Of a stretch of DNA of 64,000 nucleotides, positions 26,474 to 41,622 are shown in pieces (the stretch's first letter is position 1; every line of letters starts with the position of its first letter). The notes beneath the pieces were generated by a model, which worked only from the letters and a program-made list of their open reading frames with translations, did not search any database and was not told where the DNA came from. The DNA is taken from contig JAYUMU010000010.1 in the NCBI GenBank assembly GCA_043762325.1, positions 1 to 64,000 of the forward strand, in the 5' to 3' direction. The stretch is from JANXSS01 sp025356535 (GTDB taxonomy: Bacteria > Pseudomonadota > Gammaproteobacteria > Burkholderiales > Burkholderiaceae_D). Position numbers and translations under genes: made by a program.

Positions 26474-27733
26474 TCAGATGCCGCAAGCGGATGCATGCGG
26501 CCCCAGCAAACCGCCTTGCATCAGGGCGAGCGCCACCTGTTCCAATTCGCCGCGTTGCAGCCTGGTACCCGAACTGCCCGGGAGCGCGCTGCCGCGCCAG
26601 GCTGCGGCACTGTCGAGCCAGGCCTGGAGTTGCGGGTCGACCAGCAGCATCTGGTCATGGCTTTCACTGTACATGAGCGACAGGTAGGAAAGGCTATCGT
26701 AGGCAGCCACGGCAGACGTACCGCGCAGGGTGCCGCAGTCGGAAATGAAGTCATGTGCAATAAAACGTTTTTCTTCGAGATGCACGAGTTCCACGAATAA
26801 TTTTTGCAAAAACACACCGGCCTGCTTGTGCACGATGCTGCAGGATTCAAAACCTGCCGACTGCAGTCTCGACGTCCCGCCCGCCGTGGCAGGATCGACT
26901 TGCGGCGACACCAGGTCGTCGATGCCGATGAGGACAATGACAGCGCTGCCGCACCACACGGCATCGAGTACCGAGCGGCTTTGCGCGCCATCGACGATTG
27001 CCAGGGACAGTGGGAAATCGTCGAAGCGCAGATTTCCTTTTGCCGTCCTGGCGCCGGGATTCAGGCCGTTCTGCAGGTCGTGGGTACACAGTAGATAGCC
27101 GTGTGCAAGGGTGGACAATGCAGCCGCCAGCGGCTGGCGCCGTTTTGGATCCGGCAGGGCGCAAGCCGCGATCACCCGGGCGATCGCCGGCCGGTGCCGG
27201 TGCAGGAACGCATTGAATGCAGGCGCGTGAAAAGCCAGCCGATGACAGTATTGGCCACGCTGCGCAGCGTCAATCGTCACGGCGATGAGGGCGTCGATGC
27301 CCCGCCTGAGCGTGGCGACCTGTGTGGTCAGGCGCGTGCGTGCTGCCAGGTCGAGCGGTGCCGTCAACCGCTCTGCCAGCGCTGCAACGTCGTGATCGAG
27401 TTCACAGGCAATCGGGTCTGGCGGCAGAAAACCGGCCTTGCGCACGCACGCGGGCCGAATGCCGACTTCTTTCGACAGGGGCGGGTGTTCCGGCAAAGGT
27501 TGGCCAGCAGTCGGCGTCTTGCCGGTTGGCGGCACGCCGGCATCGACCTGAGAGCGTGCTGCAAGGGACAGCACCGCATTGGATTGCGGCGATAAATTCG
27601 CTTCAACGGAAATGTCGGGCGACATTAAAGCCGCCTGTGTTGTTGCCAGCCCCGCCGGCAAAAGCGGCGTTGGGGAAGCCTTGGCGGCGAACGGCTGTAT
27701 GCCGCTGTCACTGTGAGAAGAAGATCGCTGCAT
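26474..27733 (-). CDS. Protein of unknown function with disordered N-terminus
   Basis: The 419-residue product begins with about 100 residues rich in Ser, Pro, Ala and Thr and without a cleavable signal peptide. A helical, apparently folded body (about 110-400) follows, including LARTRLTTQVATLRRGIDALI and a central hydrophobic strand pair (SAVIVLIGIDDLV). I recognise no domain. The gene stands alone. A disordered polar N-terminus on a soluble orphan protein is compatible with a secreted effector, and two other effector-like repeat proteins lie elsewhere in the window, but there is no direct evidence. Confidence 0.6.
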   Translation of the reverse strand: MQRSSSHSDSGIQPFAAKASPTPLLPAGLATTQAALMSPDISVEANLSPQSNAVLSLAARSQVDAGVPPTGKTPTAGQPLPEHPPLSKEVGIRPACVRKAGFLPPDPIACELDHDVAALAERLTAPLDLAARTRLTTQVATLRRGIDALIAVTIDAAQRGQYCHRLAFHAPAFNAFLHRHRPAIARVIAACALPDPKRRQPLAAALSTLAHGYLLCTHDLQNGLNPGARTAKGNLRFDDFPLSLAIVDGAQSRSVLDAVWCGSAVIVLIGIDDLVSPQVDPATAGGTSRLQSAGFESCSIVHKQAGVFLQKLFVELVHLEEKRFIAHDFISDCGTLRGTSAVAAYDSLSYLSLMYSESHDQMLLVDPQLQAWLDSAAAWRGSALPGSSGTRLQRGELEQVALALMQGGLLGPHASACGI

Positions 27734-27941
27734 GAATGAACTTGTAATGTAGAAAGGATTTTCCTAGGGTACGAAACTGCGCATTGCCGTCACCGACAAA
27801 TCGCAATCCCTCTACATTCCCGTCTTCATCTTGTTTCAAGCAAGCGCTGCGCAATTCACACCCGCTGGCGTGTCACCTCACGTAGGCGCGCCACGCAGAC
27901 AACTGTCTTGACGCAAGCCCTTCATCACCCCGCATGTCCGG

Positions 27942-28130
27942 TCAGGTCGGCAGCAGCCACATCATGCCATCGTAAAGATAATGCACTGCAAACATTGTGG
28001 CCGCGACCACGGCCGGAACACCGGCAACAAGCAGCGCAGCGTAGCCAACGTTGCGCCACCTGTCGTCGACGTGAAGCGGTGCATGGGGTGCAGCATGGTG
28101 CTGCCAGAAATGGTTTATTTGCAGTTTCAT
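27942..28130 (-). CDS. Small single-pass membrane protein
   Basis: This 62-residue protein has a His-rich N-terminal part (NHFWQHHAAPHAPLH) and one hydrophobic helix (about 28-55). Two consecutive ATG codons occur (28133, 28130). GGAG lies six bases before the second, so I use that one. No family is recognised. Confidence 0.6.
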   Translation of the reverse strand: MKLQINHFWQHHAAPHAPLHVDDRWRNVGYAALLVAGVPAVVAATMFAVHYLYDGMMWLLPT

Positions 28131-28483
28131 CATGTTCTCCGTCGACCGTGCCTGACTCAGTATAGGAAGCGGTCGTGAAGGAGCAAGTTATATCGGCAGA
28201 AATGCAAATGATGCAATGCAATAACGAGAAAATTTACGAAAAATAAGTTGAATTGACTTCTGTCATACGAATGCAGGGTTAATGGTGCGGTGCGGGATAT
28301 TTTCGCAAAATCCAGGAACTTGGCGAAATCACACCGGTCTCTTACATGCGAGACAAGAGACAGGTCAGCAAAAATGCAAGTGCAGCATCGCCGTTGTTCA
28401 CCATGCTTACAGCGATGTGCCGATCATGTTTCCAACAGGTCTCTGCATTCCTTAAATTAATCTACTCACCGAAAGGCATCATC
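28131..28483 (+). other. Promoter region upstream of the phasin gene
   Basis: About 350 bases between two divergent genes contain no supported reading frame. The segment near 28200-28270 is AT-rich and includes the repeated words ATGCAA, ATGATGCAATGCA. I see no sure operator. Confidence 0.4.
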
Positions 28484-29023
28484 ATGCTAGCGTTTTCCAA
28501 ACAAGAAGTTCCACCAGCGTTGAAATCCCATCTTAACGCCCAGTTTTCCTTCATCGCCGAGCTGTCGAAGAAAATGTTCGACGGCGTCCAGCGCGTCGGC
28601 CAACTGAACGTGCAGGTTGCACAGACCATCATGGAAGAGGCAATCAACAGTGCACATCAGCTGATCGAATCGAACACACCGACCGAATACATGTCGATCG
28701 CTGCAGCACAAGTGCAGCCAGTGGCGGAAAAAGTCCGTGCTTATCAACAGCACCTGAGCAACATCAGCGCCGGCGTGCAAGCCGAACTGTCGAAGACTGC
28801 CGAGCAGCATGTACCGGAGACATCCCGTACAGCCGCTGCAGTTGCCGAAGAAGTCGCACGGCGCGGTGCTGAAGAAACCGACAAGGTCACGCAGCGCCAG
28901 AAGGCTGCTTTCGAAAAACTGACGAAGCCGATCAACGACCAGGCACCACAGCAAAACGGTAGTTCGCAGCAACAGCCGCCACAAGGCGCGTCGGCACCAA
29001 AGCAGCCAGGCAAGACGCTGTAA
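28484..29023 (+). CDS. phaP: Phasin (PHA granule-associated protein)
   Basis: This 179-residue, almost wholly helical protein has the phasin pattern: an amphipathic N-terminal half (FSFIAELSKKMFDGVQRVGQLNVQVAQTIMEEA), a central stretch YMSIAAAQVQPVAEKVRAYQQHLSNI, and an Ala/Gln/Pro-rich disordered tail. Phasins coat polyhydroxyalkanoate granules and control their size. ATG 28484 is supported by AAAGG eight bases upstream; the longer frame to 28346 lacks a ribosome site. A PHB-depolymerase-type esterase follows 450 bases downstream, consistent with a PHA role. Confidence 0.88.
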   Translation: MLAFSKQEVPPALKSHLNAQFSFIAELSKKMFDGVQRVGQLNVQVAQTIMEEAINSAHQLIESNTPTEYMSIAAAQVQPVAEKVRAYQQHLSNISAGVQAELSKTAEQHVPETSRTAAAVAEEVARRGAEETDKVTQRQKAAFEKLTKPINDQAPQQNGSSQQQPPQGASAPKQPGKTL

Positions 29024-29474
29024 TACGAATCCGTCATGCGGCAGTTTGGCGTCATGACACAGCAACAGGTGTCGAAGCGAACGCCTCAGGTCAGCATTGC
29101 GCAGCGGCTTGCCCAGGCAGATTTTTCGCCGCCTCGCAAGCACGCCATGTGTAGTGCTTTGAAGTGCAAGGCCTGCTCGCTCGTGACTGCCTTAATGCGT
29201 AAGGAAATTGCCGTGTAATGACAATTCGGTTCGCTTTCCAGCGATGGTCAAGCGAACGTAAACAGTTCTGTATGCCGATTCAGGGAAGGCGCGTTGAAGT
29301 GACTTCCCTGTTTCTGCGTCCCGTTTTTCCGGGGAGTGCCTGGGCCTTGCCCGCATGTCGTCCCTTGTCATTTGCTCTGCCTCTCAAGTTTTCCAATACC
29401 TCCGAAAATCACTTTCACCAGCGGCCTGCCACGTGGATGAACCACGTGGGAGGCCACGTCACGTATTTCGCATC
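29024..29474 (+). other. Intergenic region between phasin and esterase genes
   Basis: About 450 bases have open frames but none with a convincing ribosome site or protein-like composition. The end carries GGGAGG about 21 bases before the esterase ATG, too far to be a normal ribosome site for that codon. Confidence 0.4.
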
Positions 29475-30425
29475 ATGAGCCCTACAACCAAACGAGCGCC
29501 TGCCGCAGCTATCAAAAAACGAGCAGCTTCCGCAGCCGAACGTGTACCACGCGCCACACGGACAGCAACGGCACCGCAGCCAGCCCGATTCATTCGCGCC
29601 CATCACGCCTCGTCTTTTGGCGACCGCGACTATCTGCTGTTCATTCCAGAAAAACAGCCCCCTGCAAAACGGCCATTGCTCGTCATGCTGCATGGCTGTC
29701 ATCAGGACGCCGAAGATTTTGCTACCGCTACGAGGATGAATCAGTATGGTAACCAGCATGGCTGTTTCGTGCTTTACCCGCAGCAGTCGACGCAGGCCAA
29801 CGGCGCAAGATGCTGGAACTGGTACGAAGCGGCACATCAGCAGCGCGAGCAGGGCGAGCCGGCCATCATTGCCGACCTGACGCGCCATGTGCTGAGCAGC
29901 CATGGCATTGCGACCGAGCGCGTCTACGTCGCCGGTTTTTCGGCAGGCGGTGCAATGGCGGCAAAGCTGGCGGTCAAGTATCCTGAACTGTATGCCGCGC
30001 TAGGCATTCATTCCGGCATGCCGCATGGCGCCGCACGTGACTTCATGTCGGCCATGATTGCGATGCAGCACGGCACGATGGCCAGCTATGGCGCGCATCC
30101 CATGCACAGCCAGATTCCGACCATCGTTTTTCATGGCAGCGAGGACAATATGGTGCATGCAACGCACGCCGCGCAATTCCTGGCAAGCGGGCCATTTCGC
30201 GCGCACAACGGCCACCGCTATGTCGAGACGGTGCCCCGTCAGGGCAGCAAACCCGGCTACACCCGCACGGTGCAGGTCGCCGCCGACGCGCGGATTTTCT
30301 CTGAGCAGTGGATGGTGCATGGCGCCGGCCATGCCTGGAGCGGTGGGGACGCCGCCGCTACCCACAGCGACGCCTATGGCCCGGATGCATCCCATGAAAT
30401 GATGCGGTTCTTTCTGGAGCGTTAG
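29475..30425 (+). CDS. PHB depolymerase-family alpha/beta hydrolase
   Basis: This 316-residue esterase has the oxyanion segment MLHGCHQDAEDF, the nucleophile elbow VAGFSAGGAMA, the acid in FHGSEDNMVH and the catalytic His in HGAGHAWSGG. This set is typical of the LpqC/PHB depolymerase esterase family. Residues 1-45 are Ala/Arg-rich and basic, without a clear secretion signal, so a cytoplasmic or granule-bound enzyme is likely. It would hydrolyse short-chain polyhydroxyalkanoate or related esters. The start is uncertain: ATG 29475 lacks a well-placed ribosome site, and the frame stays open upstream to 29355. Proximity to phasin supports a role in PHA turnover. Confidence 0.85.
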   Translation: MSPTTKRAPAAAIKKRAASAAERVPRATRTATAPQPARFIRAHHASSFGDRDYLLFIPEKQPPAKRPLLVMLHGCHQDAEDFATATRMNQYGNQHGCFVLYPQQSTQANGARCWNWYEAAHQQREQGEPAIIADLTRHVLSSHGIATERVYVAGFSAGGAMAAKLAVKYPELYAALGIHSGMPHGAARDFMSAMIAMQHGTMASYGAHPMHSQIPTIVFHGSEDNMVHATHAAQFLASGPFRAHNGHRYVETVPRQGSKPGYTRTVQVAADARIFSEQWMVHGAGHAWSGGDAAATHSDAYGPDASHEMMRFFLER

Positions 30426-30453
30426 GCGCCGCTTGCACCGGGTGCTGCCGGCG

Positions 30454-31380
30454 CTACGGGAAATGCAGCGACAGGCCGCTTTCGAAATGCCGTGCAGCGC
30501 CCGTGACGGGATCGCGAAACGCCAGTTCACGCGCCAGCAGCTGCAACGGATACCGGTATTCTGCCGCCTGCTGCGCCGGCGGCGCAGGTTGCAGCACCGG
30601 ATACAGGCGGTCGTTGACGATACCGACGCCGAGTGCCGCCATGTGGACGCGCAACTGGTGCTTCTGGCCGGTCAGCGGCTCCAGGCGATAACGCGCGAGG
30701 TCGCCGTGGCGCTCGATGATCGCGATCGCCGTTTCGGCATTCGGCACGCCGCCGGTTTCGACCATCTGCATGAAGGCGGCGCTCTCGGTCAGCCGCGAGC
30801 GCCGCACCAGTGGCATGGCCAGATCCTGCCGCCATGGGGCAATCGCCTCGTAGCATTTGGCGATCGAGCGATCGCGAAACAGCGCCTGGTAGCGGCCGCG
30901 GGCCGCCGGATCGATGCAAAACAGCACCAGCCCGGCGGTATCCCGATCGATGCGGTGCACCGGCGACAGCTGATCGATGCCGAGCCGGCGTTTCAGGCGC
31001 ACCAGCAATGTCTCTTGCAGATACATGCCGGAAGGCGTCACCGGCAGGAAATGCGGCTTGTCCGCCACGACGATGTGGGCATCCTGGAACAGGATGGTTT
31101 CGTGGAACGGTATCGGCGCTTCATCGGCCACGGTACGGTAATAGAACAGCATTGCATGCGGACGAAAGGGTGCGTCGGCTTGCAGGGCGCAACCGTCCTG
31201 GTCGACCACGTCGCCGCACTGCATCCGGGCAGCCCATTGCGATGTCGAAATCGCCGGAAACCGGTTTGCCAGGAATGCGACGACCGTGTCCCATCCGCAG
31301 CCCGGCAAGGCGACCCGACTGGCGCCAACGCCGTCGCGCGGCGCGGGCGCAGCACCGCTCGAGCGCGGGCGGCCTACCAT
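30454..31380 (-). CDS. RluA-family pseudouridine synthase
   Basis: This 308-residue protein has the family active site HRIDRDTAGLVLF (catalytic Asp) near residue 150 and the downstream GQKHQLRVHMAALG block. An S4-like N-terminal part precedes it (residues about 20-70). Such enzymes isomerise specific uridines in rRNA or tRNA. The substrate cannot be assigned, and the TAPRYP-type variation seen in YqcB/RluA-like proteins is possible. I use ATG 31380 over the longer frame to 31428. It lies 10 bases after trhO if the longer frame is used, so the two RNA-modification genes are probably one operon. Confidence 0.9.
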   Translation of the reverse strand: MVGRPRSSGAAPAPRDGVGASRVALPGCGWDTVVAFLANRFPAISTSQWAARMQCGDVVDQDGCALQADAPFRPHAMLFYYRTVADEAPIPFHETILFQDAHIVVADKPHFLPVTPSGMYLQETLLVRLKRRLGIDQLSPVHRIDRDTAGLVLFCIDPAARGRYQALFRDRSIAKCYEAIAPWRQDLAMPLVRRSRLTESAAFMQMVETGGVPNAETAIAIIERHGDLARYRLEPLTGQKHQLRVHMAALGVGIVNDRLYPVLQPAPPAQQAAEYRYPLQLLARELAFRDPVTGAARHFESGLSLHFP

Positions 31381-31437
31381 TGCACAATCCGGAGGCTGAC
31401 CGTTGCAGGCCTTTTCGCAACAGGCCACATCGCGTGC

Positions 31438-32274
31438 TTACTCCGCCGCATCGAGCCGCCGCGCCCGTGCCAGACGCCAGGCGTCTTCCGGCGCCACATA
31501 CACTTCATCGGCAGTCGTTGCGGTTTCCTGCAGGCGGGTGTCGAGCGCGATGCGGTTATCGAAGACGAAGCATTCGCCCTGCCAATCCTGTTCGGCGTCC
31601 GGCATCTGCTGAAAGTAATTCAGGATGCCGCCTTCGAGCTGGAAGACGTCGATGCCGAAATCCTGCATCCAGGCGCTGGTCTTTTCACAGCGAATGCCGC
31701 CCGTGCAGTACATAGCCACCCGCTTGCCGGCCGCCTGCCAGGCCGGTGCATTGGCGGCGATGTAGGCGGAAAAATCACGGAAGTTGGCCACCTGGGGATC
31801 GATTGCGCGGCGAAAGCGCCCGAGCCGGTATTCGAAGCTGTTGCGGTTGTCGAGCACCACGACATTCTCGTCGGCCAGCAGGTCGCGCCATTGCTGCGGC
31901 GAGACATCGATGCCGCTGCGCCCTGCCGCTGGCGCCGCTGCAGGCAGGCCGGTCACGCCGGTCACGCCCAGGGCCACGATCTCCTGCTTGACGTGCACCT
32001 TCAGGCGGGCGAAGGGCGCCGTCGTGCAGGCGCTGCGCTTGAACGCCATGCCGGCAAATGCGCCGTCCTGGAAGCCAGGGCAGGTCAGCGCCTGCTCGAA
32101 TCGCTGCAGCGCCGCAGCACTGCCGGCCAGCACGCCGTTGATGCCTTCGGGCGCCACCAGGATGCTGCCGAGCAGGTCGGCGGCAAGCAGGCGCAGGCTG
32201 GCAGCCAGCGTCTCGGGTGCGTCGATTGCAGCGAAGCGGTAGAACGCTATGTGAAAGATCGGTGTGTTGTCCAT
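31438..32274 (-). CDS. trhO: tRNA uridine(34) hydroxylase TrhO (rhodanese-like)
   Basis: This 278-residue UPF0176/YceA-type protein has an N-terminal ferredoxin-like domain (ILVAPEGINGVLAGS), then a rhodanese domain with VVLDNRNSFEYRLGRF and the catalytic loop YCTGGIRCEK containing the active cysteine. TrhO makes 5-hydroxyuridine at tRNA position 34 with oxygen and prephenate-independent chemistry. The C-terminal zinc-type extension seen in longer homologues is absent, so this is the short form. It lies directly upstream of an RluA-family gene on the same strand, which supports a joint RNA-modification role. Confidence 0.93.
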   Translation of the reverse strand: MDNTPIFHIAFYRFAAIDAPETLAASLRLLAADLLGSILVAPEGINGVLAGSAAALQRFEQALTCPGFQDGAFAGMAFKRSACTTAPFARLKVHVKQEIVALGVTGVTGLPAAAPAAGRSGIDVSPQQWRDLLADENVVVLDNRNSFEYRLGRFRRAIDPQVANFRDFSAYIAANAPAWQAAGKRVAMYCTGGIRCEKTSAWMQDFGIDVFQLEGGILNYFQQMPDAEQDWQGECFVFDNRIALDTRLQETATTADEVYVAPEDAWRLARARRLDAAE

Positions 32275-32328
32275 TGCAGCATCTGGCTGGGTTGAAGTGA
32301 CCCGGAAATGGTCATTGTCGCAGATCGC

Positions 32329-33206
32329 TCAACCGGTGCGGCGGTACAGGCCGTGCTCGCGCGAGACGGTCTGGAACTGCAGCGCCATCGGCGCATGATC
32401 GAGTTCGTCGGGCACATCGACTGCCAGGATGCCGAAGGGTGACAGACTGTCGGCAAACAGGTGCAGTGCACGGCGCCGCAAGAGCGTGCCGAACTCGGGC
32501 AGTACCCGCCGGCACAGGATCAGCTGGAATTCATTGAACGAGCGATCGGTTGCCATGTCGTATTGCGCCCAGGTCAGGTTCCTGCGCAGATGCGCGCCGA
32601 ACACCATGCGGCCATCGCGATTGCTGCAGTAATCCGAAAGGGCATGGCGGCCGCCGCTGCGCCGGTAGTTCTCTTCGTAACGGCCCATGTCGGCAGCGTC
32701 GAAGGTTCCCAGGCGTGTTTCGGCCAACAACGTGTCGTCGGCAGCGGTGATGAAGATCTGCGTTCTGTCGTACAGCCCTTCCTCGATCAACAGGATCACC
32801 AGGCCGAAGACTTCCTCGGCGCTGGTCGATTCGGCAATCCAGAGCTTTGGCAACGCACAGGAACGCAGGTACGGCCCGAGCGTTGCGCGCAGGTGCAGCA
32901 CGCTGTCGGTGTCGCCGAACAGCGGCGCCGGGCGCAGGCTCAGGGCGCGCACCAGCGCATCGGCCTGGGTGCCGGAGCGCATGATGCGGTCCTGCAGCAG
33001 CGAGATGCTGTCGATGGCACCACCATGCAGGTATGCATGCAGGCGCTGCATCAGCGGCGCCCGCGCATATCCACGGAAGTCCGCGCCATGCAACTGGTAG
33101 AGGCCTTCGAGCAGCAGGTCGGCCTCGAGCCGGTCGACGGCGCCGGGGTCGCCGCCAGGGCCTGCCGCCGGCAGCGTCACCTGCATTCCCTGCGACCCGT
33201 GGCCGC

Positions 33207-33222
<16 letters not shown>
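32329..33222 (-). CDS. CheR-like protein with degraded SAM-binding loop
   Basis: The 297-residue protein follows the CheR methyltransferase layout. A helical N-domain (YQLHGADFRGYARAPLMQRLHAYL) is followed by a catalytic-like domain with IFITAADDTLLAETRLGTFD, FGAHLRRNLTWAQYDM and FNEFQLILCRRVLPEF. The glycine-rich SAM loop, normally GCSTGEEPYSLA, reads AESTSAEEVFGLV here, with both glycines lost. Methyl transfer is therefore doubtful, and a protein-binding role is possible. The gene overlaps the end of the poly-HAMP kinase by 16 bases if started at ATG 33222. ATG 33186 is an alternative. Confidence 0.78.
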
Positions 33223-38978
<5,756 letters not shown>

Positions 38979-39197
38979 TCTCGTATGCGGTTGATACCCT
39001 TGCAATACCTTGTTGCCAAGAGTCCAGAAAAATATTCCGATCGTTCGCAGCGGGTTTCCACTTTTAAAGATGTTGCTATTCGGAATTATTTTTGCCGAAG
39101 TCGCGCATTCCTTCCCTGCAGTGATACATTGCCTTTCGTTCCCCGGACTTGCGCCACAGGCTGGCCATCCGCAACCCTGTAACGTTCTTATCAACAT

Positions 39198-40826
39198 GTG
39201 CCTGCCGTGACGACGCGAGAAGATCCCAAGATACTGGTTGTCAACGATGACCCCGCGAGCCTGCTTGCCCTGACCAGTCTCTTGTCGCAGTGGGTAAGTG
39301 AAAGTCCCTACGAAATCCTGACCGCAAGATCCGGCGAGGAAGCATTGCGGCATGTGTTGCAGGATGATTTTGCAATGATCCTGTTGGATGTCAACATGCC
39401 CGGCATGGATGGTTTCGAGACGGCCGAAGCAATTCATGCGCGGCCCCGTTCGTCGGCCGTGCCGATCATCTTCATCACTGCCTATCACGCCGATGAAATG
39501 AACCGGTTGAAGGGCTACCAGACCGGCGCTGCCGACTATCTTTTCACACCGATCATTCCGCAGATACTGCGCGCCAAGGTAGGCGTGTTCGTTGCCCTTG
39601 CACGAAAGAACCTGGAGTTGCGCCAGCAGGCATTAAAACTCAACCAGCGTACCGACGAACTGATCGCCACCAACGCACGCCTTGGCATCGAAATCAAGGA
39701 GCGCCGGCAGGCGGTCCGGGAAAACAAGGCAAAGGACGATTTTCTGGCGATGCTGGGTCATGAGTTGCGCAATCCCCTCAATGCGATCAACAGTGCGATA
39801 GCCGTCATCGGCTTTGCCGGCGTCAATGCGGAAAGCGCCAATCGCGCTCGCGCCATCATTGCGCGCCAGAGCCGGCACCTGAGCCGCATCGTCGACGACC
39901 TGCTCGACCTGAGCCGTGTCATGTCCGGCAAGATCATGCTGAGTCGCCAGCCGATTGAACTTGGCGCGCTGGTGGCGAGCTGTGTCGATACCTTCCGGAC
40001 CACCGGCCGTACCACCGGCTACCTGCTTGAAATCGACACCGAAATCGCCTGGGTCGATGCCGATCCGACCCGCATCGAACAGGTCATCACCAATCTGCTC
40101 GACAATGCTTTCAAGTACACGCCCCAAGGCGGTGACATCCGTATCCACGCGGGCCAGGAAGACGGCAAGGTCGTCCTGAAAATCCGCGACTCCGGCGTCG
40201 GCATTGCAGCCGAACTGCTGCCGCATGTATTTGATGTCTTCGTGCAGGGAGAAAGTTCGCTCGACCGGGCCCAGGGTGGACTGGGCATCGGCCTGGCACT
40301 GGTGCGTCAGCTCATCGAACTGCATGGCGGCAGCATCGAAGCGCACAGCGACGGCTCCGGCCTGGGCAGCGCCTTCATCGTGCGCCTGCCCAGCGCAGCG
40401 CCGGCCCAGCTTCGGCAACCCGCCACGCATGCCGGCGCGACCGCCCTGCAATGCCGCATCCTGCTGATCGAAGATAACGAGGATGGACGTGACATGATGA
40501 GCACGATGCTGGCCGAATATGGCCATGTCATCCTCGAGGCTGCGGACGGCCTCGAGGGCCTGCGCATCGCCGCGCAGGGAAAACCCGATATTGCCCTGGT
40601 CGATATCGGCCTGCCGACGATCGATGGCTACGAAGTGGCAAAGCGGCTGCGGGCCGATCCGGCAACGGCCGACATCCGCTTGATTGCACTGACCGGTTAT
40701 GGCCTGGCAGAAGTCCAGCGGCTGGCGGTTGCCGCAGGTTTCGACCTGCATCTGGTCAAGCCGGTGAATTTCGAACAACTCCTCGTGGCCATCGGCCAAT
40801 GCCAGAAACAGGCCGTCGGAAACTGA
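39198..40826 (+). CDS. Hybrid kinase REC-HisKA-HATPase-REC
   Basis: This 542-residue soluble protein has an N-terminal receiver (about 10-130, Asp in ILLDVNMPGMDGF), a short coiled coil, HisKA with LGHELRNPLNA (His near 188), and an HATPase domain (NLLDNAFKYTP, DSGVGI, GGLGIGLALVRQL). A second receiver follows (about 415-535, ALVDIGLPTIDGY). In the first receiver the usual Lys-Pro is FTP (YLFTPIIP), so the conserved Lys is replaced, which occurs in related kinases. It is transcribed divergently from the poly-HAMP kinase with about 220 bases between. Start GTG 39198 is the best in frame. The two kinases probably act in one phosphorelay, which is inference from position. Confidence 0.92.
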   Translation: MPAVTTREDPKILVVNDDPASLLALTSLLSQWVSESPYEILTARSGEEALRHVLQDDFAMILLDVNMPGMDGFETAEAIHARPRSSAVPIIFITAYHADEMNRLKGYQTGAADYLFTPIIPQILRAKVGVFVALARKNLELRQQALKLNQRTDELIATNARLGIEIKERRQAVRENKAKDDFLAMLGHELRNPLNAINSAIAVIGFAGVNAESANRARAIIARQSRHLSRIVDDLLDLSRVMSGKIMLSRQPIELGALVASCVDTFRTTGRTTGYLLEIDTEIAWVDADPTRIEQVITNLLDNAFKYTPQGGDIRIHAGQEDGKVVLKIRDSGVGIAAELLPHVFDVFVQGESSLDRAQGGLGIGLALVRQLIELHGGSIEAHSDGSGLGSAFIVRLPSAAPAQLRQPATHAGATALQCRILLIEDNEDGRDMMSTMLAEYGHVILEAADGLEGLRIAAQGKPDIALVDIGLPTIDGYEVAKRLRADPATADIRLIALTGYGLAEVQRLAVAAGFDLHLVKPVNFEQLLVAIGQCQKQAVGN

Positions 40827-40836
40827 GTCGCGCCAT

Positions 40837-41403
40837 TCAGATTGCCACGATCGTCGCGCCCGGCGGTGGCGAAAACTCGGCAATCGCATCGATCAGGCCG
40901 GCGTCGAGCGCCGCCGCGGCAGTCAGGTGCAGGTCCGAATGGGCATGCACCGACCATTGGGCATCGGTCAGCCTGACGTAGTTGCGCAAGATGGTTTCCG
41001 TACGACGGTCGTCGGCCCGCAAGCCCTCGGCAATGATCTGCAAACCCTCCGGGCGGGCACCGCCTTGCGGCGAGGCATGCGACTTGTGCACCATGAAGCG
41101 GGCGGTGCTGCTGGCGTAACGATGTTTTCCTGAAAGAAATACTGTCACGGCAATCGATGCAACCGCGCCGGCATTGTAGGTAACAAAACGTATCGGCAGA
41201 TTCGACAGGAAATTGTAAAGGCAGATGCCGTCGCTGATGAAGCCTCCATGCGACTGCAGCAACAAATGCGCAGTGGAAATTTCATTCGTCGACATGTCGG
41301 CAACCGCGCTGAAAACCCGGTGCACCATGTCGTTGTTGACATCGCCGGCAAGCGTGTAATAGCCGGTATGTTCGTGGTCACTGCCAGCGTCCGCATCATC
41401 CAT
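40837..41403 (-). CDS. ClpP-like serine protease
   Basis: The 188-residue product aligns with ClpP by motif order. The substrate-binding Gly pair is in LLLQSHGGFISDG, the likely nucleophile Ser is in GAVASIAVTVFLSG (ClpP has ASMGAFLLAAG), and the His is in ARFMVHKSHA. A final acidic helix follows. The motifs are variant, and no ClpX/ClpA gene is nearby, so this is an accessory ClpP-like peptidase, not the housekeeping ClpP. ATG 41403 is preferred over TTG 41433. It is convergent with the REC-HK-REC gene, only 10 bases away. Confidence 0.8.
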   Translation of the reverse strand: MDDADAGSDHEHTGYYTLAGDVNNDMVHRVFSAVADMSTNEISTAHLLLQSHGGFISDGICLYNFLSNLPIRFVTYNAGAVASIAVTVFLSGKHRYASSTARFMVHKSHASPQGGARPEGLQIIAEGLRADDRRTETILRNYVRLTDAQWSVHAHSDLHLTAAAALDAGLIDAIAEFSPPPGATIVAI

Positions 41404-41622
41404 TTCTTCGCCCCGCAACCGGTAAGTTTCCAAGCATACTTGCCCTGGGCCGGCATTCTATGCGCCGTTTAACATAGCGCCGGCGCTGCCTCAGTACACG
41501 GTGCCAAGAGGCTGCACCAAAAAAAAAATTCTCAAGAGCAGCACCAAGTTTAAGCAAAGTCACGTGTCGCAAGACCCGTTCTGCCATTGTCGTTGACTCA
41601 TCGGCAACGCCAGGGATTGAAC

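Noticed and set aside
29036..29218. A 60-codon frame after the phasin gene
   Set aside because: It lacks a ribosome site and its translation has no recognisable structure, so it is likely chance.
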